A stretch of 64,000 bases of DNA from contig NZ_QGKR01000231.1 in assembly GCF_003172955.1 (NCBI RefSeq), positions 17,133 to 81,132 on the forward strand. The letters run 5' to 3'. Shown in pieces: positions 42,187-51,033 of this stretch. The notes beneath the pieces are model-generated. The model was not told where the DNA came from. It saw only the letters and a list, made by a program, of their open reading frames with translations, and made no database searches. The number at the start of each line of letters is the position of its first letter. The stretch's first letter is position 1. The translations under genes were made by a program, and so were the position numbers. This DNA is from Micromonospora acroterricola (GTDB taxonomy: Bacteria > Actinomycetota > Actinomycetes > Mycobacteriales > Micromonosporaceae).

Positions 42187-43821
42187 GTGTACGCCGGTGC
42201 TGGCCGGGCCGCTTCCGGGCCTGTCCAGGGCCTGCGGCCCGTCCTGTACGACGCGGTGCTGCTGGACCGGGACGGCACCCTGATCGAGGACGTGCCGTAC
42301 AACGGCGATCCGGAGAAGGTGCGGCCGGTGCCGGGGGCGCGGGCCGCGCTGGACCGGCTGCGGGCTGCCGGGCTGCGGCTGGCGGTGGTGACCAACCAGT
42401 CGGGCCTGGCCCGGGGTTACTTCACCGAGGAGCAGATGCGGGCGGTGCACGCCCGGATCGAGGAGCTGCTGGGTCGCTTCGACGCGTGGTTGGTCTGCCC
42501 GCACGACGACGCCGATGGCTGTGACTGCCGCAAGCCCGCACCGGGCCTGGTGCACGCCGCCGCCCGGGAGCTGGGCACGAGCGCGGCGCGGTGCGTGCTG
42601 GTGGGCGACATCGGCCGGGACGTGGCCGCCGCGATGGCGGCGGGGGCGGCGGGCGTCCTGGTGCCCACTCCGGTGACCCGACCGGAGGAGATCGGGGCCG
42701 CCGGATGGGTGGCCGCCGATCTGCCGGCGGCGGTGGACGAGATCCTGCGCCGGCAGCAGGCGGTGCACGACGTGCCGGGTCCGGTCGACGACCGGGTGGG
42801 CACGGCGCTGGTGGTGCGGTCGGACTCGGCCGGGGACGTGCTGGTCACCGGGCCGGCGATCCGGGCCGTCGCGGCCGGGGCCCGGCGGGTGGTGCTGCTG
42901 TGCGGGCCGCGCGGACGGGCCGCCGCCGACCTGCTGCCCGGCGTCGACGAGATCATCGAGCATCCGCTGCCGTGGATCGACCCGACACCGGCGCCCGTCG
43001 ACCCGGACGCCATGCGGACCCTGACCGCGCGACTCGCCGCCGTCGGCGCGGACGAGGCGGTCGTGTTCACCTCGTTCCACCAGTCGGCCCTGCCGCTGGC
43101 GCTGCTGCTGCGGATGGCGGGGATCCGGCGGATCGCCGCGATCAGCGACGACTACCCGGGCTCCCTCGTGGACGTCCGGCACCGGGTGCCCGTCGGCGTC
43201 CCCGAACCCGAACGTGCCCTCTCCCTCGCCGCCGCCGCCGGCCACCGGCTGCCCGTCGACGACGAGCCCGTGCTCCGGCTGCGGCCGGACGCCCTGCCGC
43301 CCCGCCCGGCCGAACTCGGAGACCCCGGCTACGTGGTGCTGCATCCCGGGTCGGCCGCGTCGAGCCGGGCCTGCCCGCCCGAGCTGGCGGCCGGGATCGC
43401 CGAGTCGCTGACCGCCGCCGGGCACCGCGTGCTGGTCACCGGCAGCCCCGACGAGCGCGAGGTCACCGCCCGGGTGGCGGCGGCCGGCGGCACCGACCTG
43501 GGTGGCCGGACCGACCTGCCCGGGCTGGCCGCGATCGTCGCCGGCGCCAGCGCGGTGGTGGTGGGCAACACCGGGCCCGCGCACCTGGCCGCCGCGGCCG
43601 GGGTGCCGGTGGTGAGTCTCTTCGCGCCGACCGTCCCGTTCGGGCAGTGGGGCCCCTACCGGGTGCCCACGGTCCGGCTCGGTGACGCCGGGGCGCCCTG
43701 CCGGGGCACCCGGGCCTCGCGTTGCCCGGTCGCCGGGCATCCCTGCCTGAGCGGCGTCGACCCGGCCGAGGTGGTCGAGGCGCTGCGGGTGCTGGCCGTC
43801 AGCGGTGGTGGCGGCCGATGA
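42187..43821 (+). CDS. gmhB: GmhB-like heptose bisphosphate phosphatase fused to GT9 glycosyltransferase
   Basis: Residues about 20-190 are a HAD-IIIA phosphatase: LLDRDGTLIEDVPYN, VTNQSGLARGYF, the zinc-loop CPHDDADGCDCRKPAPG and VGDIGRDVAAAM. The CPH...CDC zinc motif is typical of GmhB, which removes the 7-phosphate from heptose-1,7-bisphosphate. Residues about 205-540 are a GT9 domain (ADP-heptose transferase family): LVVRSDSAGDVLVTGPAIRA, VLHPGSAASSRACPP and VVGNTGPAHLAAAAGVPVVS. The fusion couples donor synthesis with transfer. GTG 42187 is a best guess; the frame is open to 42103. It overlaps the next ATG by 4 bp. Confidence 0.85.
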   Translation: MYAGAGRAASGPVQGLRPVLYDAVLLDRDGTLIEDVPYNGDPEKVRPVPGARAALDRLRAAGLRLAVVTNQSGLARGYFTEEQMRAVHARIEELLGRFDAWLVCPHDDADGCDCRKPAPGLVHAAARELGTSAARCVLVGDIGRDVAAAMAAGAAGVLVPTPVTRPEEIGAAGWVAADLPAAVDEILRRQQAVHDVPGPVDDRVGTALVVRSDSAGDVLVTGPAIRAVAAGARRVVLLCGPRGRAAADLLPGVDEIIEHPLPWIDPTPAPVDPDAMRTLTARLAAVGADEAVVFTSFHQSALPLALLLRMAGIRRIAAISDDYPGSLVDVRHRVPVGVPEPERALSLAAAAGHRLPVDDEPVLRLRPDALPPRPAELGDPGYVVLHPGSAASSRACPPELAAGIAESLTAAGHRVLVTGSPDEREVTARVAAAGGTDLGGRTDLPGLAAIVAGASAVVVGNTGPAHLAAAAGVPVVSLFAPTVPFGQWGPYRVPTVRLGDAGAPCRGTRASRCPVAGHPCLSGVDPAEVVEALRVLAVSGGGGR

Positions 43822-44792
43822 ACGTCCTGCTCTGGCACGTGCACGGCTCCTGGACCACGTCGTTCGTGCACGGCAGCCACCGCTACCTGATCCCCACCAC
43901 CGCCGACCGTGGCCCCTACGGCCTCGGCCGGGCCCGCACCTACCCGTGGCCGGACAGCGCCGTCGAGGTCGCCCCCGACGACCTGCCCGGCGCCGACGTC
44001 GACCTGGTCATCCTGCAACGCCCGGAGGAGGTCGACCTCGCCGAGGAGTGGCTGGGCCGCCGCCCCGGCCGTGACGTGCCCGCCATCTACGTCGAACACA
44101 ACACCCCCAAGGGCGACGTGCCCAACACCCGCCACCCGATGGCCGACCGCGACGACCTCCTCATCGCGCACGTCACCGGGTTCAACCAGATCTTCTGGGA
44201 CACCGGCGCCAGCCGCACCACGGTGGTCGACCACGGGATCGTCGCGCCGGCCGTGTCGTACACCGGCGAGCTGGACCGGCTCGCCGTGGTGATCAACGAG
44301 CCCGTCCGGCGGGGCCGGGTCACCGGCACCGACCTGCTGCCCCGGTTCGCCGAGATCGCGCCGCTGGACGTGTTCGGCATGGGCGTCGCGGGCCTCGCCG
44401 ACCACCTCGGCCTGCCCGCCGACCGACTCACCAGCCACGACGACGTGCCGCAGGACCGGATGCACGCCGAGCTGGCCCGGCGGCGCGCGTACCTGCACCT
44501 GTGCCGGTGGACCTCGCTCGGGCTCAGCCTCATCGAGGCCATGTCGATCGGCATGCCGGTCGTCGCGCTCGCCACCACCGAGGCGGTGACGGCCGTGCCC
44601 CCGGAGGCCGGCGCCATCGCCACCCGGATGGACACCCTGCTCGACGCCGCCCGCCGGTTCATCGCCGAGCCGGCGGCCGCCCGTCAGGCCGGCGCGGCGG
44701 CATTCACCGCCGCGCGCAACACATACGGCCTCGACCGTTTCCTCGCTGACTGGGACCGGCTGCTGGAGGAGGAAGTATGCGGATCGCGATGA
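43818..44792 (+). CDS. Glycosyltransferase, GT4-like
   Basis: The 324-residue protein has a GT-B fold with C-terminal GT4-like E-x7-E motif (LSLIEAMSIGMPVVALATTE) and GAIATRMDTLLDA. The N-terminal half (MNVLLWHVHGSWTTSFVHGS) is unusual, resembling spore-coat or capsule transferases. Acceptor and donor unknown. ATG overlaps the GmhB-GT9 stop (ATGA), and its own end overlaps the next gene by 16 bp; all are one operon. Confidence 0.88.
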   Translation: MNVLLWHVHGSWTTSFVHGSHRYLIPTTADRGPYGLGRARTYPWPDSAVEVAPDDLPGADVDLVILQRPEEVDLAEEWLGRRPGRDVPAIYVEHNTPKGDVPNTRHPMADRDDLLIAHVTGFNQIFWDTGASRTTVVDHGIVAPAVSYTGELDRLAVVINEPVRRGRVTGTDLLPRFAEIAPLDVFGMGVAGLADHLGLPADRLTSHDDVPQDRMHAELARRRAYLHLCRWTSLGLSLIEAMSIGMPVVALATTEAVTAVPPEAGAIATRMDTLLDAARRFIAEPAAARQAGAAAFTAARNTYGLDRFLADWDRLLEEEVCGSR

Positions 44793-45994
44793 TCTCGGAG
44801 CACGCCAGCCCGCTCGCCATCCTCGGAGGGGAGGACGCCGGCGGCCAGAACACGCACGTCGCGGAGCTGTCCGCAGCGCTCGTCGCCGCCGGGCACGAGG
44901 TGCGGGTCTACACCCGCCGGGACGCGCTCGACCTGCCGGTGACCGTCCGCGCCCCGGACGGGTACGACGTGGTGCACGTGCCGGCCGGCCCGGCCGAGCC
45001 GCTGGCCAAGGACGCGCTGCTGCCACACATGCGGGAGTTCGGCCGCTGGCTGGTCGACCGGTGGCGGGGCGGGGACTGGGCGCCCGAGGTGATCCACGCG
45101 CACTTCTGGATGAGCGGCCTGGCCGCGCTGAACGCCGGCCGGCAGACCGGGGTGCCGGTGGTGCAGACGTACCACGCCCTGGGCACCGTGAAGCGCCGCT
45201 ACCAGGGCGTGCAGGACACCAGCCCGGCCCGACGGATCTCCTACGAGCGGGAGTTGGGCCGCTCGGTGGACCGGGTGGTCGCCCAGTGCCGCGACGAGGT
45301 CGGCGAGCTGGTCCGGATGGGGGTGCCGCGGTCCCGGATGACCGTCGTCCCGTCCGGGGTCAACCTCGCCTCGTTCGGCCCGCTCGGGCCGGCCGCGGAC
45401 CGCGATCCGGGCCGGGCGCGGATCCTGACCGTGGGCCGGTTGGTCGAGCGCAAGGGCTTCCAGACGGTGATCCGCGCGATGGCGCTGGTCCCGGACGCCG
45501 AGTGCGTGGTGGTCGGCGGGCCGCCCGAGGGGCTGCTGGAGACCGACCCGTACGCCCGGCGGCTGCGGGCGCTGGCCGAGTCGTGCGGGGTGGCCGACCG
45601 GGTACGGCTGGTCGGCGCGGTGCCCCGGGAGGAGATGGGCCGCTGGTACCGCTCGGCCGACCTGCTGGTGGCCGCCCCCTGGTACGAGCCGTTCGGGTTG
45701 ACCCCGCTGGAGGCGATGGCGTGCGGGGTGCCGGTCGTCGGCACCGCCGTGGGCGGCATCCGCGACACCGTGGTCGACGGGACGACCGGTGACCTCGTGC
45801 CGGCCCGCGACCCCCGTGCCCTGGCCACCGCTATCCAGCGGCTGCTCGACGACCGGATCCGGCGCTTCCGGTACGCCACGGCGGCGCGTGAGCGGGCCCG
45901 GTCGCGGTACTCGTGGGCGGCCACCGCCGAGCGGCTGGCGGAGCTCTACGGCGAGGTGGCCTCGGTGCGCCGGCCGACCGGGGTGGTGGCCTGA
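44777..45994 (+). CDS. Glycosyltransferase family 4 protein
   Basis: The 405-residue GT4 has the typical GGEDAGGQNTHVAELSAAL donor-pocket start, VVQTYHALGTVKR, PSGVNLASFGP, and the catalytic E-x7-E region (YEPFGLTPLEAMACGVPVVG). This layout is related to SqhA/PimB/MshA-like retaining transferases using NDP-sugars. Substrate not determined. It is in the middle of the heptose operon. Confidence 0.92.
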   Translation: MRIAMISEHASPLAILGGEDAGGQNTHVAELSAALVAAGHEVRVYTRRDALDLPVTVRAPDGYDVVHVPAGPAEPLAKDALLPHMREFGRWLVDRWRGGDWAPEVIHAHFWMSGLAALNAGRQTGVPVVQTYHALGTVKRRYQGVQDTSPARRISYERELGRSVDRVVAQCRDEVGELVRMGVPRSRMTVVPSGVNLASFGPLGPAADRDPGRARILTVGRLVERKGFQTVIRAMALVPDAECVVVGGPPEGLLETDPYARRLRALAESCGVADRVRLVGAVPREEMGRWYRSADLLVAAPWYEPFGLTPLEAMACGVPVVGTAVGGIRDTVVDGTTGDLVPARDPRALATAIQRLLDDRIRRFRYATAARERARSRYSWAATAERLAELYGEVASVRRPTGVVA

Positions 45995-46677
45995 TGCCGG
46001 AGGGCGGCCTGCTCGACACCCACCTGGCGAACCTCGCCGCCGCGCTGGTGCCGTACCGGGGGTGCGAGGCGCAGCTCGCGCGCTGGGGTGCCGAACTGGC
46101 GCACCGACTGGCCGCCGGCGGGCGGTTGCTGGTGGCCGGCAACGGCGGCAGTGCCGCCGAGGCCCAGCACCTCACCGCCGAGCTCGTCGGGAAGCTCCGC
46201 CACGACCGTCAGCCGCTGTCGGCCATCGCCCTGCACGCCGAGACCAGCGCCGTGACGGCCATCGCCAACGACTACGGCTACGCCGACGTCTACGCCCGCC
46301 AGGTCCGCGCCCACGGCCGGCCCGGCGACATCCTGTTGCTGCTCAGCACCAGCGGCGCCAGCGCCAACCTGCTCGCCGCCGCGCACGCGGGCCGCGACGC
46401 CGGCCTCACCACCTGGGCGCTCACCGGGCCGGCCCCCAACCCCCTCGCCGACGCCTGCGCCGACGCTCTCGCCGTCGCGTCGCCCGACTCCCAGGTCGTC
46501 CAGGAGCTGCACCTCGTCACCAGCCACCTGCTCTGCGAGTACCTCGAACAGGAGCTGCCCGCCGCCCTGGCCGCGTCCACCCCGCCGGCGCCGGCCGACC
46601 GGACCCCGTCCGGGCCGGTGCGTGCCGGGGTCGAGGTGGTGCTCGACGGCGGGACCGGACAGCAGGTCGACGCGTGA
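45994..46677 (+). CDS. gmhA: Sedoheptulose-7-phosphate isomerase, GmhA-like SIS protein
   Basis: The 227-residue protein is a SIS-fold phosphoheptose isomerase: the motifs VAGNGGSAAEAQHLTAELVG and LLLLSTSGASANLLAAAHAG match GmhA, which converts sedoheptulose-7-phosphate to D-glycero-D-manno-heptose-7-phosphate. The metal-site residues Glu (EAQH) and His (QHL) are present, plus the C-terminal QELHLVTSHLLCEYLE helix. ATG overlaps the preceding TGA. The last about 40 residues form an alanine/proline-rich tail not typical of GmhA. Confidence 0.92.
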   Translation: MPEGGLLDTHLANLAAALVPYRGCEAQLARWGAELAHRLAAGGRLLVAGNGGSAAEAQHLTAELVGKLRHDRQPLSAIALHAETSAVTAIANDYGYADVYARQVRAHGRPGDILLLLSTSGASANLLAAAHAGRDAGLTTWALTGPAPNPLADACADALAVASPDSQVVQELHLVTSHLLCEYLEQELPAALAASTPPAPADRTPSGPVRAGVEVVLDGGTGQQVDA

Positions 46678-46693
46678 GGATGAGGAGGAAAGC

Positions 46694-48244
46694 GTGAGGG
46701 GACCCGTGGTGGTGGTCGGGGACACCCTGCTCGACCGGGACGTGGAAGGGGTCGTGAACCGGCTCTGCCCGGACTCCCCGGTGCCGGTGCTCGACGAGAC
46801 GGTGGCCATCGACCGGCCCGGTGGGGCCGGCCTGGCGGCGGTCTTCGCCGCCGCGCAGGGCGCCGAGGTGGTGCTGGTGACCGCGCTCGCCGACGACGCC
46901 GGCGGCGCCCGGCTGAGCGCGTTGCTCGCCGACGCCGGCGTGCAGGTGTACCCGCTGGCCCTGTCCGGCGCGACGCCGGAGAAGATCCGGCTGCGGGTCC
47001 GGGGCCGGGTGTTGCTGCGCCACGACCGCGGCGTCGCGCCCGGCGAACCCGGCCCGCCCTCCGACGAGGTGCTGCGGGTGATCGCCGCGGCGTCGGCGGT
47101 GCTGGTCAGCGACTACGGCCGGGGGGTGGCGCGGCAGCCCGCGTTGCGCGCCGCGCTGGCCGCCACCCGGGCGCCCGTGGTGTGGGACCCGCACCCGCGC
47201 GGCCCGGCGGCGGTGCCCGGCGTGCATCTCGCCACCCCGAACGAGTCGGAGGTCCGCGACCTGGTCCCCACGCCTCCCGGGGCCTCCCGGCTGGCCACCG
47301 CCTCCCGGGGCGCGCAGGGCCTGCGGCGGCGCTGGCGGGCCGGCGCGGTCGCGGTGACCCTGGGCGGGGACGGCGCGCTGCTCTGCCACGCCGGGTCGAC
47401 GCCGCTGGTGGTGCCCACCCCGGGCAGCGCCGAGGGGGACACCTGCGGCGCCGGCGACCGGTTCGCGGCCGCCGCCAGTCTCGCGCTGGCCCGGGGCGCG
47501 CTGGTCTCCGAGGCGGTGCAGGTGGCGGTCGCCGAGGCGTCCGCGTACGTGGCGGGTGGGGGAGTGGCCACGGCCCTGCCGCCGCCGGTGCGCGCGCGGA
47601 GCGGGTCGGTGACGCGAGCACCGGGAACGAGAGGCGGCCCGGTGCTCACCGGCGTGGTCGGTCCGGGCGGTGACCGGATCGGTGTCGCCGCCGTCGCCGC
47701 GCTGCTCGCCGACGTACGCGCCGCCGGCGGCACGGTGGTGGCCACCGGCGGCTGCTTCGACCTGCTGCACGCCGGGCACGTCGCCACCCTCCAGGCCGCC
47801 CGGCAGCTCGGCGACTGCCTGATCGTCTGCCTCAACTCCGATGCCAGCGTGGCCGGGTTGAAGGGGCCGGAGCGACCGGTGCTGTCCGAGGGTGACCGCA
47901 GCCGGCTGCTGGCCGCGATGAGCTGCGTGGACGCGGTCATGATCTTCGACGAACCGACCCCGGACGCGGCGCTGACCTGGCTGCGCCCGGACATCTGGGT
48001 CAAGGGCGGGGACTACGCCACCGGCGGTGGGGACGCGACGCTGCCCGAGGCGGAGGTCCTGCGCCGCTGGGGCGGGCACACGGTGGTGGTGCCCTACCTG
48101 GACGGCCGCTCGACCACCGACATGATCGCCCGCTCCGGCGGGGGACGGCCCACCGGCGCGTCCCGCGCCGTCGGACAACCGGCGGAGCCGGACCGTGTCG
48201 CCGCGCGGTCGTCGACGACGCCTGGCGGGGAGCGGACCCGATGA
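46694..48244 (+). CDS. hldE: Bifunctional heptose kinase/adenylyltransferase HldE
   Basis: The 516-residue protein carries a PfkB-type kinase domain (residues about 1-310; GGAGLAAVFAAAQGAEV and DTCGAGDRFAAAASL) and a nucleotidyltransferase domain (about 345-470; VATGGCFDLLHAGHVATLQ with the HAGH active site). This is the RfaE1-RfaE2 layout of HldE, which makes ADP-D-glycero-beta-D-manno-heptose in two steps on either side of the GmhB phosphatase. Excellent RBS GAGGAGGAA. Extra about 45 residues are a disordered tail. No HldD epimerase is present, so D,D-heptose is expected. Confidence 0.92.
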   Translation: MRGPVVVVGDTLLDRDVEGVVNRLCPDSPVPVLDETVAIDRPGGAGLAAVFAAAQGAEVVLVTALADDAGGARLSALLADAGVQVYPLALSGATPEKIRLRVRGRVLLRHDRGVAPGEPGPPSDEVLRVIAAASAVLVSDYGRGVARQPALRAALAATRAPVVWDPHPRGPAAVPGVHLATPNESEVRDLVPTPPGASRLATASRGAQGLRRRWRAGAVAVTLGGDGALLCHAGSTPLVVPTPGSAEGDTCGAGDRFAAAASLALARGALVSEAVQVAVAEASAYVAGGGVATALPPPVRARSGSVTRAPGTRGGPVLTGVVGPGGDRIGVAAVAALLADVRAAGGTVVATGGCFDLLHAGHVATLQAARQLGDCLIVCLNSDASVAGLKGPERPVLSEGDRSRLLAAMSCVDAVMIFDEPTPDAALTWLRPDIWVKGGDYATGGGDATLPEAEVLRRWGGHTVVVPYLDGRSTTDMIARSGGGRPTGASRAVGQPAEPDRVAARSSTTPGGERTR

Positions 48245-48942
48245 CGGCCGCGTCGCCCGGGGCCGGGCCCACCGTGCTGGTCACCGGCGGCTCCAGCGGG
48301 CTCGGCGCCGCGGTGGTCGCCGCGGTGGCCGTCTCCGGCGGCCGGCCGCTGGTGCTGGACCGGCAGCCGCCGGCCGACGGGGTGTCCTGGACCGAGTGCG
48401 ACCTGGCCGACACGAGGGCCGCCGAGGCGGCCACCCGGCACCTCGCCGAGCAGGCCGGTGGCCTGGACGCGGTGGTCACCGCCGCCGGCATGGACGTGCC
48501 GGGCCGGCTCGCGGACGTGCCCGGGGAGACCTGGGACCGGATCGTCGCCGTCGACCTGCTGGCCACCGCCGCGGTGATCCGGGCCGCCCTGCCGTTCCTG
48601 CTGACCTCCCGGGGCCGTGTCGTCACGGTCGCCTCCACCCTGGGCGTCAAGGCGGTCAGCGACGCCACCGCGTACTGCGCGGCGAAGTTCGGCGTCGTCG
48701 GTTTCACCCGCGCCCTCGCCGCCGAACTCGCCGGCCAGGTCGGCGTCACGCTGCTCATCCCGGGCGGGATGCGCACCGCGTTCTTCGACGAGCGTGACCC
48801 GCAGTACAAGCCGGGGCCGGACGCCATCCTCAACGATCCCGGCGACACCGCCGCCGCGGTCATGTTCGCGCTCAGCCAGCCGGCCGGCTGCGCGGTTCGC
48901 GAGATGGTGGTCTGCGCCGAGCAGGAGACCTCGTACCCGTGA
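48241..48942 (+). CDS. Classical SDR oxidoreductase in the heptose operon
   Basis: The 233-residue SDR has TGGSSGLGAAVVAAVAV (NAD(P) motif), VTAAGMD, and YCAAKF (catalytic Tyr/Lys). It is of the classical kind, so it is not HldD, an extended SDR epimerase. Its position between HldE and the second GT9 suggests it oxidises or reduces the activated heptose or a late product. The substrate is inference. ATGA and GTGA overlaps couple it to neighbours. Confidence 0.9.
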   Translation: MTAASPGAGPTVLVTGGSSGLGAAVVAAVAVSGGRPLVLDRQPPADGVSWTECDLADTRAAEAATRHLAEQAGGLDAVVTAAGMDVPGRLADVPGETWDRIVAVDLLATAAVIRAALPFLLTSRGRVVTVASTLGVKAVSDATAYCAAKFGVVGFTRALAAELAGQVGVTLLIPGGMRTAFFDERDPQYKPGPDAILNDPGDTAAAVMFALSQPAGCAVREMVVCAEQETSYP

Positions 48943-49892
48943 TCCTCGTCCTGCGCGCCCTCGGCGTCGGCGACCTGGTCACGGCGGTGCCCGCGGTGCG
49001 GGCGCTGCGGGCCGCGTACCCCGGTCGGGAGCTGGCGCTGGCCGCGTCGGCCTGGCTGGCCCCGCTGGTCGACCTGGTCGGCGGCGTCGACCGGTTGGTG
49101 GACACCGCCGGGCTGGACGGGCCGGCGTGGCCCGGCCCGGCTCCGGAGGTGGCGGTCAACCTGCACGGGCGCGGCCCGCAGTCGCACCGGCTGCTCGCGG
49201 CCGCCCGGCCCGGCCGCCTGCTCGCCTACGCCAACCGGGAGGCCGGGTTCGTCGACGGGCCGGGGTGGGCGGCCGACGAGCACGAGGTGGACCGGTGGTG
49301 CCGGCTGCTGTCCTGGTACGACATCCCGGCGGACCGTGGCGACCTCGGCCTGCTCCGCCCCGGCCCGGCCGGGCTGCCCACCGGGGCGACGGTGCTGCAT
49401 CCGGGCAGCAAGATCCCCGCGAAGCGCTGGCCGGCGGAGCGGTTCGCCGCACTGGCCCGGGCGCTCACCGAGCGGGGGCACCGGGTGCTGCTCACCGGTT
49501 CGGCCGACGAGCGGGAGCTGGCCGCCGGGGTGGCCGACGCGGCCGGCCTGCCGCCCGGCGCCGTGCTGGCCGGCCGGACCGACCTCGGCGCGCTCGCCGC
49601 GCTGGTCGCGCACGCCCGGCTGGTGGTCAGCGGCGACACCGGCGTGGCTCACCTGGCCACCGGGTACGGCATCGCGTCGGTGGTGCTTTTCGGGCCGGTG
49701 CCGCCGGCGCACTGGGGGCCGCCGCCGGACCGGCCCCGGCACCGGGCGCTGTGGGCCGGCGAGCGTGATTGGGCGAGGTGGGACGGGGTAGGAAGCCACC
49801 CGACGTTGGCGGCTCTGCGGCCCGACGAGGTGCTGGCCGCCGTGGACGAGGTGGAACGGGTGGTGCGGGTCTCCGGTGCGGTTGCGGCGTAG
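48939..49892 (+). CDS. Glycosyltransferase family 9 protein, heptosyltransferase-like
   Basis: The 317-residue protein has the GT9 pattern: ILVLRALGVGDLVTAVPAVRAL, EVAVNLHGRGPQSHRLL, VLHPGSKIPAKRWPAERFAALA and VVSGDTGVAHLATGYGI. GT9 includes LPS heptosyltransferases WaaC/WaaF, which use ADP-heptose. With the gmhA-hldE-gmhB set beside it, an ADP-heptose donor is the natural inference; the acceptor cannot be LPS. Overlaps the topoisomerase start by 17 bp. Confidence 0.9.
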   Translation: MILVLRALGVGDLVTAVPAVRALRAAYPGRELALAASAWLAPLVDLVGGVDRLVDTAGLDGPAWPGPAPEVAVNLHGRGPQSHRLLAAARPGRLLAYANREAGFVDGPGWAADEHEVDRWCRLLSWYDIPADRGDLGLLRPGPAGLPTGATVLHPGSKIPAKRWPAERFAALARALTERGHRVLLTGSADERELAAGVADAAGLPPGAVLAGRTDLGALAALVAHARLVVSGDTGVAHLATGYGIASVVLFGPVPPAHWGPPPDRPRHRALWAGERDWARWDGVGSHPTLAALRPDEVLAAVDEVERVVRVSGAVAA

Positions 49893-50859
49893 TGATCCGG
49901 GCAGGCCGGGATATGGGCGTCGCCGGCGCGGTAGGGGCTGGCTCTTCCTGGATCCGACCGGCGAGCCGGTCCGGGATCCCGACCAGCTGGCCCGGTTGCG
50001 GGAGCTGGTCATCCCGCCGGCGTGGAAGGACGTCTGGATCTCGCCGTACCCGAACGGGCACATTCAGGCGACCGGCATCGACGCGGCCGGGCGCAAGCAG
50101 TACCTCTACCACCCGCTGTGGCGGGAGAAGCAGGACGAGGCGAAGTTCGACCACATGTTGGAGGTGGCTCGGCGGCTGCCGGCGCTGCGGGAGCGGGTGG
50201 GTCGCGACCTGGACGGCCGGGGTCTGGGCCGGGACCGGGTGCTGGCCACGGTGGCCCGGCTGCTGGACATGGGGATGTTCCGGGTCGGCAGCGACCAGTA
50301 CGCGGCCGGCGACGACCCGACGTTCGGGGTGTCCACCCTGCGCCCCGAGCACGCCCGGTCCCGGGGCGGCTGCGTGATCTTCGAGTTCCCCGCGAAGGGC
50401 GGGATCGAGCAGGTGCGCCGGATCGAGGACCCGGAGCTGTGCCAGGTGTTGGTCAACCTGCGTCGCCGGCGGCGGCGGGCGGACCGGCTGTTCGGCTACT
50501 GGGACGGCCGGGAGTGGCGCGACGTGCGCAGCGACGAGGTCAACGGGTATCTGCGCGACGCCAGTGGCGGGGAGATGACCGCCAAGGACTTCCGCACCTG
50601 GCACGCCACCGTGCTCGCCGCGATCGAGCTGGCCACGGTCGGCCCGGCGCGCTCGATGACCGCCCGCCGGAAAGCGGTGGCGGCGGTGATGCGGGAGGTC
50701 GCCGAGTTGCTGGGCAACACCCCCACGGTGGCCCGGACGTCCTACGTGGACCCGCGGGTGGTCGACCTCTTCCACGACGGGGTGGTGGCGCCGCTGGACC
50801 CGGGGCTGCCGCGCGAGGAGGCCGAACGCGTCGTGTTGGAGCTGCTGGAGAAGACCTGA
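49876..50859 (+). CDS. DNA topoisomerase IB
   Basis: The 327-residue enzyme belongs to the small bacterial/poxvirus type IB topoisomerases: WLFLDPTGEPV and PPAWKDVWISPYPNGHIQATG at the N-terminus, KQYLYHPLWREKQDEAKF, TAKDFRTWHATV, and the catalytic Tyr in NTPTVARTSYVDPRVV (about residue 290). It relaxes supercoils by a 3'-phosphotyrosine link, without ATP. It starts inside the GT9 gene, yet is probably not part of the sugar pathway. Confidence 0.95.
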   Translation: MRLRRSDPGRPGYGRRRRGRGWLFLDPTGEPVRDPDQLARLRELVIPPAWKDVWISPYPNGHIQATGIDAAGRKQYLYHPLWREKQDEAKFDHMLEVARRLPALRERVGRDLDGRGLGRDRVLATVARLLDMGMFRVGSDQYAAGDDPTFGVSTLRPEHARSRGGCVIFEFPAKGGIEQVRRIEDPELCQVLVNLRRRRRRADRLFGYWDGREWRDVRSDEVNGYLRDASGGEMTAKDFRTWHATVLAAIELATVGPARSMTARRKAVAAVMREVAELLGNTPTVARTSYVDPRVVDLFHDGVVAPLDPGLPREEAERVVLELLEKT

Positions 50860-50937
50860 CCGGCCCCGCCGACGATCCTGGGGGGAGAGCGACGGGACCG
50901 GAGCCTCAGCAGACGGCCGGGAACCCACCGGGCGGCC

Positions 50938-50960
50938 GCCCGCCGCGTCCCGCGGCGGGC
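50938..50960. terminator. Terminator hairpin
   Basis: GCCCGCCGCG-TCC-CGCGGCGGGC is a perfect 10-bp stem between the convergent topoisomerase and AraC genes. Confidence 0.75.
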
Positions 50961-51033
50961 GCCTCGCCACGGCCCCCGTTGGCGGCCCACCCTAAGCCCG
51001 GCTGTGCGGGCGGCGGGTTGGCCGCGTTGGTTG

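Noticed and set aside
48241..48942. SDR in the heptose operon as the epimerase HldD
   Set aside because: It is a 233-residue classical SDR with YCAAKF; HldD is an extended SDR of over 300 residues.
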